A DNA stretch of 64,000 bases from Hanleya hanleyi (Eukaryota; Mollusca; Polyplacophora; Lepidopleurida; Hanleyidae): positions 1 through 64,000 of the forward strand of contig JAVTVY010033752.1 of assembly GCA_036873755.1 (NCBI GenBank). Reading direction: 5' to 3'. Position 1 is the first letter of the stretch. Every line of letters starts with the position of its first letter. Position numbers and translations under genes: made by a program. This document shows, piece after piece, positions 1 to 7,177 of this stretch. The notes under the pieces were generated by a model. The model did not search any database. It was given only the letters and a program-made list of their open reading frames with translations, and was not told the origin of the DNA.

Positions 1-548
1 TCGGCGTGCAGTCGTCCCATCATATCGATGGACTTGCTTTTGGCTGCCAGTTTTTTGCGTGACTCGAACCCAGCATTGCTACCGGTTATGTTGTCCAGGT
101 ATCCGGGTCTATCCCTGAAGTACAGCTCAGCTTGTAAGTGTGATTCTTTGGCATCAATACCGTACGACAACATCGTCTCCATGTAGGCTCGGTACGGGTA
201 CGTATTGGTGGACGTACTGATGAGTTTATCGTTCAGACCTATATCCACCTGTTGGAACAAGGAGCGCAGCCAAACATTCACCGGGCCTACTGGCGCATCG
301 ACCGCTATCTCCGTCCCGTCCCTGTTCGTTATTTTGGCTTTCACGTACAAGTAGGTGTGGGCTAAATCCAGGTAGGCCGTATCTTTGTTTTCAATGGTAA
401 ATTCTACGGGCCCCATCCCCGTCAGGCTAGCCAGGGGTCGATGTTCTACCCAACGTCCTTCGCCTACACTCGTTTGGGTGGGTGGAACAGTCCACAAATC
501 CAATTCACTGTTGGTAGACGCACACGACTCGGAGTGAATGTATGCCAT
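1..548 (-). CDS. Polinton/adintovirus hexon-like major capsid protein, N-terminal part (runs off the window)
   Basis: The minus strand is open from an ATG at 546-548 to the window edge, giving about 182 residues. The start overlaps the stop of the upstream pX-like frame by one base (TAATG), which fixes the start. The product begins MAYIHSES and carries the block DLAHTYLYVKAK near residue 65, typical of the metazoan 'F54H12.2-like' family, which are the double jelly-roll major capsid proteins of Polintons and adintoviruses. These assemble the hexon-like shell. The first third of a protein that is usually 450-500 residues is present and has no internal stop. It is last in a co-oriented virion gene cluster. 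A relic homologue with the same YLYVKAKI block lies at 38.6-39.8 kb, plus strand. The family call rests on recognised motifs; I could not run a search. Confidence 0.88.
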   Translation of the reverse strand, partial: MAYIHSESCASTNSELDLWTVPPTQTSVGEGRWVEHRPLASLTGMGPVEFTIENKDTAYLDLAHTYLYVKAKITNRDGTEIAVDAPVGPVNVWLRSLFQQVDIGLNDKLISTSTNTYPYRAYMETMLSYGIDAKESHLQAELYFRDRPGYLDNITGSNAGFESRKKLAAKSKSIDMMGRLHA

Positions 549-972
549 TATGCGAAGATGTCTCTCCTACTATTACTTCTCTTCTTTTTCTTCTTCTTCT
601 GGGGCGTAGTCCTTCTCCTCTGGGGTGTTGGACGTTGAATGAATGGGGGCAGTGTCGGTCTTTGTCTTTTAAGGGCTTTGGCGATCAAGACGCTGCCCGC
701 TTCTTTAGCCCGGCGTTTCAAAGCTTGTCGGGGTGCTGTGCCTTCCATCACATCACCGGCCACGCGTAATCCACTGCGTACCGCTTGTTTTCCTACCGCT
801 TTCACACCCCGTGTCACCATGGGTAAAAACGTTTTCATAATGCTGCCCAGGATGTTCCCCAATCCGTGACCGCGTTGCATGCGTGCCCCGCTAAACACGG
901 GCAAGTTTCCCCCGTTTGTTTCTTGTAGTAGTCGGCATAGCTGGGCGTATGGCACTGGTAAGGCACGTACAT
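548..972 (-). pseudogene. pX-like core/membrane-active peptide gene of Polinton, frameshifted
   Basis: An ATG at 970-972 opens a frame with SYADYYKKQTG; the second frame continues with LPVFSGARMQRGHGLG, a Gly-rich hydrophobic stretch, then a basic tail rich in Lys and Arg, ending at 548. The two parts are joined only by a one-base change in the G-run at about 908-912, so the gene as read here is broken unless this is a sequencing error. The order 'ADYY..., PVF.G...QRGHGLG, hydrophobic Gly-rich segment, basic tail' is that of the adintovirus homologue of adenovirus pX/pVI-like peptides. The basic tail contains a KKKKKK run over a TTC microsatellite (about 580-600), which may also vary in length. 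Its stop overlaps the hexon start (TAATG). The same fingerprint, ADYYTQQ, is found in the relic at 33.9 kb. Confidence 0.72.
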
Positions 973-1776
973 TATACGAAGTGAGGAGAGCGAGCTTGTC
1001 GGAGAGCGAGCTTGTCGGAGAGCAAGTGTCAGCACCACTTTTCCTCGTTCGAATGGGATCGGACGTCCCCTGTCATCTCTTATATCCACCGTGATCGTGT
1101 TGATATCGGTATGGCGTACGGGCAGGTACATGATATGGTTGAAACTCTCGGTGGCTTGTTCGCCATACGTCTTGGTAATGGGCACCACCCGTAACAGAGG
1201 TGTGTTCACATCACCCACAATATGGCTGTCCACGGCGTCCGAGTAGACGTACAGTGCGTACATACCTACTTTCATATCCATCAAATAATCCCCCTCGACA
1301 ATGGTGGATCCCTTGTAGACGGATTGAGGCATCCTTAACATTTGCTGTAGCATAGGACTGAGTTTCACATTCGCGTTAGCGGTCAGCATGATAGAGCTCC
1401 TGTCGTTGTGTACGTCGACATCGAACAATATCTCTCTCTTGATGTTCAAGGATATCAGGTGTGTTGCAGCACCCGTGCTGAACTTTAGGGCCTTGTACTT
1501 CATCAAGCCATTCAGAGCCTGTATGAACGTCTGCGGTGTATCGTATTGGCCTTGGGGGAGAATGAGTTTGTAGACTTTATCTTCGTAGGTCACTTCGTAC
1601 CATACTTCTCCGTCTTGTACATTGTACCATGAATAAGGGTATTGAATATCCACCAGTCCACATTCCCAGCGTCCCGGTAAATGTAACGGTTGGGGTAATT
1701 GCGTGACATACTTGGTCAAGGTGTTCTCAGGAAACACGTCGAATGAGCTATTACTGGGCAACGTCAGGTAAAACAT
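835..1776 (-). CDS. Polinton penton (minor capsid protein), reading into pX frame
   Basis: Single jelly-roll minor capsid (penton) protein of Polinton/adintovirus type; forms capsid vertices. The open frame extends from 1806, but I choose Met at 1776 (MFYLTLPSNSS) because a TATA box lies at 1811-1820 and the relic penton at 33085 begins MVYLTLPSNSSF after its own TATA box. Visible family blocks are PLHLPGRWECGLVDIQYPYS near residue 35, TFIQALNGL near 90 and, near the end, PFERGKVVLTL. A perfect 16-bp tandem duplication (985-1000 and 1001-1016) changes the frame just before the expected end, so the ORF reads on into the pX frame and stops at 835; about 45 extra C-terminal residues are therefore pX-derived. 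The relic copy ends shortly after its KVVITLQF block, supporting this. Body of the gene is otherwise intact. Confidence 0.85.
   Translation of the reverse strand: MFYLTLPSNSSFDVFPENTLTKYVTQLPQPLHLPGRWECGLVDIQYPYSWYNVQDGEVWYEVTYEDKVYKLILPQGQYDTPQTFIQALNGLMKYKALKFSTGAATHLISLNIKREILFDVDVHNDRSSIMLTANANVKLSPMLQQMLRMPQSVYKGSTIVEGDYLMDMKVGMYALYVYSDAVDSHIVGDVNTPLLRVVPITKTYGEQATESFNHIMYLPVRHTDINTITVDIRDDRGRPIPFERGKVVLTLALRQARSPTSSLSSLRIMYVPYQCHTPSYADYYKKQTGETCPCLAGHACNAVTDWGTSWAAL
985..1016. repeat. Perfect 16-bp tandem duplication at the penton 3' end
   Basis: GGAGAGCGAGCTTGTC occurs twice head to tail (985-1000 and 1001-1016), with a diverged third copy at 1017-1032. Sixteen is not a multiple of three, so one copy shifts the penton frame and removes its natural stop ahead of the pX start. 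It explains the penton/pX fusion frame. Confidence 0.85.
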
Positions 1777-1810
1777 GACGACGACTGAACTTTCTGGCTT
1801 TTGCACCGGG

Positions 1811-1820
1811 GTTTTATAGG
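1811..1820 (-). promoter_or_regulatory. TATA box of the penton transcription unit
   Basis: On the minus strand CCTATAAAAC lies about 36-44 bases upstream of the chosen penton Met codon at 1776. A TATA box at nearly the same distance (33045-33058 before ATG 33085) is kept in the relic plus-strand copy, which supports function. Confidence 0.6.
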
Positions 1821-1836
1821 AGTTATTTGTGTGTCC

Positions 1837-2724
1837 TTAGTAAGGTTCCCAACCCTTGGGCGCCTGACCTCGGCGTTGTGACCGTCGCGGTGACTTAGCT
1901 CTGGGGCTTTGCAGGGGATGGCGTGGTAAAAGGGGTGACGAAGTAGGTGGCCGCCGTGCGGGTGTTTTGGTCGGCGTGTGCGGTTGCCATTCACCACGTT
2001 CCCAGATAGGGGAAAGTCGAGAGGGCGCTTGCATCCAAACAGGTGACGAAGTAGGTGGCCGCCGTGGGGGTGTTGTGGGTGGCGTGTGCGGTTGCCATTC
2101 ACCACGTTCCAGGGTAGTGGGGAGACGTCGAGAAGGGGCTTGCATCCACTTCCAGCGTTCACGATTTCCTACCAATTCTTGAGGGGTGTGCGTGTCTTTT
2201 AATCCCTGAGCAAAGGCTTCCCAGCCCGGTGGATTAGAGTGTTTGCGAGAACGCACCATATCGTTGATTAAATCCGTGATATGAGACCCCGGCACCACTT
2301 GGTTGCGAATCAGTAGGTTTCCTTCCGCATTCCAATCCATATCGGCATTCTGTTTCACCCGATCCAACAATAAACGGGCCCTGGTCTTGTAGGCTTTAGG
2401 CACACTGGCCAATACTTCCTGTTCCAGCTCAGGTGAGGCCGAGGATGACGGTGGTGGTGGTGGAGGGGATGTAGTGGGCGTAGTGGTGGGTAGTGTACTA
2501 CTAGTACTATTTCCTCTATATTGATCCATAAACGTCTGGTACCGGTTCAGCGTATGATGGTAGAGTTGAATTTTCTCGTGATCGGGCAATGGACGTTGCA
2601 GTATACTATTCATTTCTTCATCGAGAGACTGGAGTTTTTGCACGGTGGCCGGCACGGGATAGGGAGATTGTAAACTCTGTAACAGTCGAGGTTCGACCAG
2701 CATCATTTTTTTCGTATGCTCCAT
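1837..2724 (-). CDS. Conserved Polinton virion-module protein of unknown function (295 aa)
   Basis: The start at 2724 lies one base after the stop of the upstream small basic protein, suggesting co-transcription. The N-terminus has KKMMLVEPRLLQSL, then LDEEMNSIL and a helical K..LY...L.RY pattern (residues 30-65). A Ser/Thr/Pro linker follows (about 75-95), then a second conserved domain near 100-165 with LLIRNQVVPGSHITDLIND and PPGWEAFAQGL. The C-terminus is a basic, Pro-rich tail containing two 36-residue tandem repeats. I recognise this as a recurrent gene between the ATPase and penton in invertebrate Polintons, but no biochemical role is known to me. A decayed homologue with WNEKDGLMVQNQVVP lies at 32.7-32.8 kb directly upstream of the relic penton. 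Confidence 0.7.
   Translation of the reverse strand: MEHTKKMMLVEPRLLQSLQSPYPVPATVQKLQSLDEEMNSILQRPLPDHEKIQLYHHTLNRYQTFMDQYRGNSTSSTLPTTTPTTSPPPPPPSSSASPELEQEVLASVPKAYKTRARLLLDRVKQNADMDWNAEGNLLIRNQVVPGSHITDLINDMVRSRKHSNPPGWEAFAQGLKDTHTPQELVGNRERWKWMQAPSRRLPTTLERGEWQPHTPPTTPPRRPPTSSPVWMQAPSRLSPIWERGEWQPHTPTKTPARRPPTSSPLLPRHPLQSPRAKSPRRSQRRGQAPKGWEPY
1934..2149 (-). repeat. Two tandem 108-bp (36-codon) repeats inside the 295-aa gene
   Basis: GGTGACGAAGTAGGTGGCCG recurs at 1934 and 2042, and the following ~100 bases match closely. The period is exactly 36 codons, so the frame is preserved. The encoded unit contains WMQAPSR and ERGEWQPHTP. Confidence 0.85.
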
Positions 2725-2725
2725 G

Positions 2726-3064
2726 TTAGCGTCCCAAGATGGACCCGAGTAACGGGCCCAGTACCGTAGCGGCTAAGGGAGCGAGAAGTGCGCCGAGAAA
2801 TCCACCTCGCTGTAACACTTGTTTCTTCTGCTTGACACTGCCCGTCTTCTTGACCAGCGTGCGGAGACCCGCCTTGTGCCGTTGCAATTTTCCTTTCTGC
2901 AGAGGACTCAGGGGGACATTGCCTTTTAATACATTATGAGCGACTTCACACAAATACCGGACCAAGTCGGGATCCGCGCCGCGCACCAGGGCCCGGCCCA
3001 CTTCCGGAGGCGCGCTGCGTAATACCCGCAGAGCGGGCGCGTGCTTGCGTACGCGTGCAGACAT
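2726..3064 (-). CDS. Small basic Polinton protein with hydrophobic C-terminal tail
   Basis: Predicted 112 residues from Met at 3064 (MSARVRKHAP). An upstream in-frame Met at 3088 exists, but a TATA box at 3101-3109 is only 12 bases away, so transcription would probably start downstream of it. The body is Arg/Lys rich (LQKGKLQRHKAGLRTLVKK), followed by KQKKQVLQRGGFLGALL and a Gly/Leu/Ala hydrophobic end, LGPLLGSILGR. This 'RHK..L..LV..., K..LLQ.GGFL, hydrophobic tail' layout recurs in invertebrate Polintons and suggests a DNA- or membrane-associated virion component. The function is inferred from composition and context only. It is upstream of the 295-aa gene by one base. Confidence 0.68.
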   Translation of the reverse strand: MSARVRKHAPALRVLRSAPPEVGRALVRGADPDLVRYLCEVAHNVLKGNVPLSPLQKGKLQRHKAGLRTLVKKTGSVKQKKQVLQRGGFLGALLAPLAATVLGPLLGSILGR

Positions 3065-3100
3065 GACGCTTGAATGAAGGCTAGCCACCGTTGTCTTCTT

Positions 3101-3109
3101 CTTTTATAC
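3101..3109 (-). promoter_or_regulatory. TATA box of the small basic protein unit
   Basis: Minus strand GTATAAAAG lies 37-45 bases before the Met codon at 3064 and overlaps the 3' end of the ATPase gene. It decides the start of the small basic protein in favour of 3064. Confidence 0.55.
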
Positions 3110-3111
3110 TC

Positions 3112-3726
3112 TCATTTGGGGGTGTACACCGTCTGTAGTTCACCGGGAAAAATCAGGGTACGCAATCGCAGGGGAGCGGGTGTGTCTTGTTTCAAGTCGA
3201 TGAGGAGATATCCATGCGCAGGTTGGGTGGCATCTTCAAAGGCTTCTCGTACAAAGGCCGTGTTCTTAGGGTACATCTGTTGAGCCAGGTGGGTAATTTG
3301 TGACGCGTCTCTGGGGTTTTTGAATAACACCACATACTGAGCATTCAAACTAATGTTCCGGTGTTCTTTGTTCTTACTGAAAAGATTCTGTACGATGTAA
3401 ATAATGCTCAACCGCCGATGATGGCTGCCTTTGGTAAAGAGACGGGTGATTCGACTGTCCGTTTCCGTCATGAGATCGTCGACCACCACCAAGGTGTCTG
3501 GAGGTATGTCTTCAGGCGGTAAGCCTTCCACTAAGGTGACTCCTGGGACACGGGCCAGTGCCTCGTACGCGGGCTGCCAAGCGCCATAACACCACAGGAT
3601 ACGCGCTACAGGCGGTGAAATCAGGGCTGGCCCATGTTGGATGAGACGTTGAACAAAATGTGATTTTCCCGACCCGGTCGGTCCAGCGATGAGGCACGTG
3701 AAGGGATGCTGCCATCGTGGGTCCAT
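3112..3726 (-). CDS. Genome-packaging ATPase (FtsK/HerA, A32-like) of Polinton
   Basis: A 204-residue protein, the usual size of Polinton/adintovirus packaging ATPases, which pump DNA into preformed capsids. Walker A is GPTGSGKS (residues 15-22) after HPFTCLIA; ILWCYGAWQP follows near 43-52; Walker B is LVVVDD (79-84) with DLMTE after it; RLFTKGSHHRRLSIIYIVQN near 95-115 is the sensor region; FKNPRDASQ is near 135. No breaks are seen. The start is the first Met and the gene ends just before the next TATA box. A relic with HPFTMEVAGSNGSGK and a WCGK...PLFNDMMSEL block lies at 57.1-57.3 kb, plus strand. Confidence 0.92.
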   Translation of the reverse strand: MDPRWQHPFTCLIAGPTGSGKSHFVQRLIQHGPALISPPVARILWCYGAWQPAYEALARVPGVTLVEGLPPEDIPPDTLVVVDDLMTETDSRITRLFTKGSHHRRLSIIYIVQNLFSKNKEHRNISLNAQYVVLFKNPRDASQITHLAQQMYPKNTAFVREAFEDATQPAHGYLLIDLKQDTPAPLRLRTLIFPGELQTVYTPK

Positions 3727-3734
3727 CGTTTCTT

Positions 3735-4235
3735 TTAGGGGATGATTTGACGTTTAGAATGTCGGGGCTGGCGGCGCAGAGGATAGTACTCGAAGGGAAA
3801 CCGTTGTCGGGGTAAACGGTATGATTCACGGGGGTCCACTTCAAAACTGTTGAGCGGTGTCGTCGTAGTACTAGAGGATGGAGTGGAAGGCTGGCTTCTC
3901 AGGGATGATGATGATGATGATGATGGAGAAGGATGATGATGTGCAGTAGTCGTACGGATCGTGGTCGTGGGCTGGATATAGCGGGGTAACGTAATGGCTG
4001 GAGTAGACGTAGGTGTCTGCGTTGAGACGTGTCGGACCCTTGACGTCTTGGTTGGTAGTGGGGTCGTGGTCGTGGTGGATGATGCAGAACGCAGGGTGTT
4101 GTAACAGGATATCACGGTCGCCAAATCGTAGAACACACCGGTAAATAACGTACCCAGCACCACGACTAGACACACCACAGTACCGACTTGTGCTTTTCGT
4201 GTTCTTAACAGTACGGGTAGACGTGTACTATCCAT
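3735..4235 (-). CDS. Thr/Ser-rich single-pass membrane protein in the virion cluster
   Basis: A 166-residue product with a short basic N-terminus (RTRKAQ), one membrane segment at about residues 17-36 (VGTVVCLVVVLGTLFTGVFY) and a long Thr/Ser/Pro-rich region with Thr and Ser runs, ending in a basic Arg-rich segment. The topology would be a signal anchor with an extracytoplasmic mucin-like stalk. Low-complexity repeats over ATG/TGA trinucleotides lie at about 3900-3930. I do not recognise a family. Its position between integrase and ATPase, same strand, with its own TATA box, argues that it is a viral gene, perhaps an envelope or host-membrane factor, but that is inference. Confidence 0.55.
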   Translation of the reverse strand: MDSTRLPVLLRTRKAQVGTVVCLVVVLGTLFTGVFYDLATVISCYNTLRSASSTTTTTPLPTKTSRVRHVSTQTPTSTPAITLPRYIQPTTTIRTTTAHHHPSPSSSSSSSLRSQPSTPSSSTTTTPLNSFEVDPRESYRLPRQRFPFEYYPLRRQPRHSKRQIIP

Positions 4236-4276
4236 GGTACAGTCCTACACTGAAGGTGGGTGGTGATAGGCGTTAG

Positions 4277-4285
4277 CATTTATAG
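4277..4285 (-). promoter_or_regulatory. TATA box of the membrane protein gene
   Basis: Minus strand CTATAAATG lies about 42-50 bases upstream of the Met codon at 4235 and overlaps the last codons of the integrase. Spacing resembles the other TATA-to-ATG pairs in this cluster. Confidence 0.5.
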
Positions 4286-5367
4286 ACGTTTCATGTCACG
4301 GCCGGATACCCAGGAATTAAAGGAACGAGGCCAGCCTTGCCATTTGACGAAATGATAGGGAATCCCACGTCGACGTTCCGTTTTCAAAATCTTTTCCATC
4401 GTGTAGTAGTCTTTCGGTGTTTTCACTATGGGTTGTAATTCTGCCTCGTAAAACGTGCCTTGCAGTCTCTCGCCTTGTAGATCTTCCAGTTGATAGACGT
4501 GGGGTTGTCGAGGTTTATGGCGCACGATGACAAAGTGTTCGTCACTCCAGTTCGGTAAATAGCCTTTCTCAAATTGGCCTTTCACTTTACTGATCCGCAC
4601 CGTATCTCCCCGTTTGTAACGGGGTGCCGTCAGGGGTGCACTGGAGGAGGAGTACAGCGTAGCACGGACTTGATGTTCGTTCCCTTCTGTCACAGTACGG
4701 GGCGCTCGCTGGATACTGCGATGATAGGCCCTATTGTAGCCTTGTACCAGTTGAGGAAGTACATCCAGGTAGCGTCGCGTGTTTTGAGCCGTAAAATATT
4801 TGTACATGCGTCCTTTGAAGGTGCGATTAAAGCGTTCCACTACCGATGCTTTCGTCTCATTGTACGTGTGAAAAAAAATACCTTCTTTTTCTTAAGAAAG
4901 GCTTGAAAGGGTCGGTTGAGAAATTCTGTGCCTTCATCTGTTTGTAAATAAAGAGGTTTGCGTCCCGTCTTGAAAATCTGCTGAAACACGGCTATGAGAT
5001 TCTCTCCTGTTTTGGTACGCACGGGTAGGACCCAGGCATATTTCGATAGAATATCGATACAGGTCAATATGTATCGATTTCCATTATTGTCAGGTGCAAA
5101 TCGACTCATGTCGACCAAATCCGCCTGCCATTGCGCGTCGATGCCTCCCACAATGACTCGGTTACGACGAAAATGACGTCGGACAGCTCGATGTAAACTG
5201 TACGTATCCTGAGTTTTTAACCAGTCTCGAACTTCACTTCGACTGATGCCTTGGGCCGCTCGAGTCAATGCCCCCACACCACTATAGGCAGCTGCACTCG
5301 TTGGATTATAATACAAATCAGTTAATACTTGGTGAATCTCCTTGTTCCCCGACTGCCGCCGCATCAC
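4280..5367 (-). pseudogene. Polinton retroviral-type integrase with C-terminal chromodomain, one frameshift
   Basis: DDE (rve) integrase, which inserts the element into host chromatin. The first segment (5367 to about 4890) holds DLYYNPTSAAAYSGV, then the catalytic Asp in QADLVD (residue 83) and the second Asp in LQTDEGTEF (residue 144). The second segment (about 4880 to 4280) holds VVERFNRTFKG with the catalytic Glu, about 34 codons after the second Asp, as expected for a D,D-35-E core, then YHRSIQRAP, an SH3-like FEKGYLPNWSDEHFVI region and a chromodomain (MEKILK, FVKWQGWPRSFNSWV). The two lie in different frames; the change is in A/T-rich runs at about 4871-4900. All catalytic residues are otherwise present, so this may be a recent inactivation or a sequence error. 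Confidence 0.88.
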
Positions 5368-5385
5368 ACACTTCGTTGGCCTCCG

Positions 5386-5970
5386 TCACAGGTGAGTCGA
5401 TCTCTTCCCGGGGTGATACTGAGTTCGCCCGTCCGTCTCCTCTTCGTCCCAGGGTGATACTAACCATCTAGCCGCTCTGCATTTTCCACATATAGGCCTT
5501 TTTTTCTCGGCTGTAGTAGTCTTACAGAAACAAAATTTTGCTAGTCTTGCACCCGGTTCAGGGAACGCCTCTTCTGTAGCACGAACCCACGCTAATTGCT
5601 GAGGGGATCGATCGTCCGGTGACATTAACTGATCGACAATAGGCATTATTTTCTTCAAGGCGTCAAACACAGAGAGAGTTATGCTGATACTGCGCGCATC
5701 TTTGTACCGGCCTAGACGTATGCGGTGGGAGGATAGGGTATAGAGGTACATGGCATTATCCAGATGGATGAGCTCTCCGTCCAATTCCCCGCGCAATACC
5801 CGTCTCAACTTATTCCACCCATCACGCTCTAGTGTCACGGGATTCCATAACATTTCTGCGGGGGTCCAGTAAATAGCTAGATGGTCTTCCGCCAGTTTGA
5901 CTTTATCTGCATACACGTATAAGCGCACACTGTGTGTAAGAGGCAAAATGGCACGTAGTGGAAACGACAT
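5386..5970 (-). CDS. PC4-like module protein of Polinton, with Cys-rich tail
   Basis: A 194-residue product from Met 5970, 51 bases downstream of a TATA box. Residues 40-125 contain the pair of patterns 'VTLERDGWNKLRRVL' and 'ISITLSVFDALKKIMPIVDQ'. The second resembles the C-terminal part of the PC4/p15 single-stranded-DNA-binding fold (L...W/F.AL...IP.ID). The same pair recurs twice in the upstream neighbour, so these are paralogues. The tail carries FCFC...CGKC, a possible zinc site near residues 145-165. The 5' end of the integrase ORF begins 19 bases after this stop. A role in early transcription or ssDNA handling is inferred; the PC4 link rests only on my reading of the pattern and needs a profile search. 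Confidence 0.55.
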   Translation of the reverse strand: MSFPLRAILPLTHSVRLYVYADKVKLAEDHLAIYWTPAEMLWNPVTLERDGWNKLRRVLRGELDGELIHLDNAMYLYTLSSHRIRLGRYKDARSISITLSVFDALKKIMPIVDQLMSPDDRSPQQLAWVRATEEAFPEPGARLAKFCFCKTTTAEKKRPICGKCRAARWLVSPWDEEETDGRTQYHPGKRSTHL

Positions 5971-6020
5971 GCTTGCTTGCTCTCAATGTCCAAATGATAC
6001 ACACTCTGTCTCTTCCCCTG

Positions 6021-6030
6021 GTATTTATAC
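6021..6030 (-). promoter_or_regulatory. TATA box of the 194-aa PC4-like gene
   Basis: Minus strand GTATAAATAC sits 51-60 bases upstream of the Met codon at 5970, in the short gap after the stop of the upstream paralogue. Confidence 0.55.
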
Positions 6031-6731
6031 TATTCTGTGAGAGGCGGGTCGTGTGCAGAAAATACTTTATCCACCACAGGAACTATTTTTTGTAAAGCCG
6101 TCCATAGTTCGGGATCGAGTGTAAATCCGCCTCGTTTGAGAGAGATCAATCGGGCAAAAAAAGGGCCGCGAAAAATGTATACATCGTGATCCAGGTAGAT
6201 AGTATTTCCATTCAAATGACCGAATAACACACGTTTCAAGGTCGTCCAGCCTTCGGAAGATAAAGAGACACGGGCGGGCTCTGGGACGCACCAACAGCGG
6301 GAATCATCGGCAATGAGATCGATGCGATCAGGATATATTATTAGGGTACAATCCGAGGTGAGTGTACGGGTTATGATGGTGGATTGGATGTCCGGATAGA
6401 GTACGGCGTCAACTTGGCTAATGATAGTTTTCAGCGCCGCCCATAATGCTGGCCAAAGTACAATTCCGTGACCACCGTACTGTTCTAACCGGGGAAAAAA
6501 TGATTTCTCTCTACTCCGCCGCAGGTACACATCCACACCGACAGGTAAAAAATCGACTTCGGGTTCTTTGGCTTGTAAAACACGTGTCAATTGTGTCCAC
6601 CCGTCAAGGCTTAAAATTAATTTCACTTCGATCGGGTGTTCCTCGATAAGGTGTAATTCATGTTCATATACGCTAAGAAGCACCTTAGACGTCACTTGAA
6701 AGAACGCGAGCTCTTTGCCCCGCGATGCCAT
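6030..6731 (-). CDS. Tandem PC4-like module protein of Polinton
   Basis: I choose Met at 6731 (MASRGKELAFF), giving 233 residues; an in-frame Met at 6785 lies upstream of the TATATA box at 6769-6774 and is unlikely to be transcribed. The protein contains two copies of a ~105-residue module. Copy 1 has LILSLDGWTQLTRVL and LWPALWAALKTIISQVDAV; copy 2 has VSLSSEGWTTLKRVL and LDPELWTALQKIVPVVDKV. A third copy is the neighbouring 194-aa gene. The alternation of 'S..GW..L.RVL' and 'L....W.AL..I...VD.V' resembles PC4/p15 coactivator repeats. It is the first gene of the visible cluster. The cellular or viral partner is unknown. Confidence 0.55.
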   Translation of the reverse strand: MASRGKELAFFQVTSKVLLSVYEHELHLIEEHPIEVKLILSLDGWTQLTRVLQAKEPEVDFLPVGVDVYLRRSREKSFFPRLEQYGGHGIVLWPALWAALKTIISQVDAVLYPDIQSTIITRTLTSDCTLIIYPDRIDLIADDSRCWCVPEPARVSLSSEGWTTLKRVLFGHLNGNTIYLDHDVYIFRGPFFARLISLKRGGFTLDPELWTALQKIVPVVDKVFSAHDPPLTE

Positions 6732-6768
6732 ACTGAAGAATGACAAAAATATTAGCCCGACACACATG

Positions 6769-6774
6769 TATATA
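6769..6774 (-). promoter_or_regulatory. TATA box upstream of the tandem PC4-like gene
   Basis: TATATA lies 38-43 bases before the Met codon at 6731. It decides against the longer ORF start at 6785. Confidence 0.45.
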
Positions 6775-6797
6775 GAGCGATTCAATTTTTCATTGTT

Positions 6798-6830
6798 AAC
6801 CCTATCTGGCCTGGGAAAAAGAATGCTGGG
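6798..6830 (+). repeat. Isolated TTAA-family MITE end
   Basis: TTAACCCTATCTGGCCTGGG matches the terminal inverted repeat of the MITE at 24.7 kb exactly over 20 bases. No partner end is obvious downstream, so this is an end fragment close to the 5' side of the viral cluster. Confidence 0.5.
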
Positions 6831-6920
6831 AGCTGGTGTTAGTTGGGTGTGCTTTGGAAAGAAAAACGAGACCTCACAACCCTACCGCAAATGTATAGAA
6901 GTACGTTTCCCAGGATGGTC

Positions 6921-7170
6921 CTATACCTCCATACCCCATATAGGCATTTTCCCGTAATTTAGGATAAAGTCCGTATTCCGTATTTTTTCAGGAAAATTTT
7001 ACATACACCCACCCTGGAACTAGGGGAAGATAACTCTGTTGATAGACAAGCCCCGTTAAGCCCGGCGACCTATATACCCCTCATACCCCATATAGGCATT
7101 TTCCCAGGTTTTTCGATATAGTCCGTGTTCCGTATTTTTTTCAGGAAAAATTTTACATGCAGCCACCCAG
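6921..7170. repeat. Two ~90-bp direct repeats spaced 152 bp
   Basis: CATACCCCATATAGGCATTT begins at about 6930 and again at 7082. The following ~85 bases match except for small indels, including TCCGTATT, TTTCAGGAAAA and TTTTACAT. The spacing equals the period of the next repeat array. Confidence 0.75.
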
Positions 7171-7177
7171 CCATCAA

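Noticed and set aside
1764..2162. 132-codon minus-strand ORF overlapping the 295-aa gene
   Set aside because: Shadow frame created by the 108-bp repeat inside the real gene.
3871..4173. 100-codon minus-strand ORF over the membrane protein
   Set aside because: Alternative frame of the Thr/Ser-rich gene; Ile and Ser runs come from the same trinucleotide repeats.
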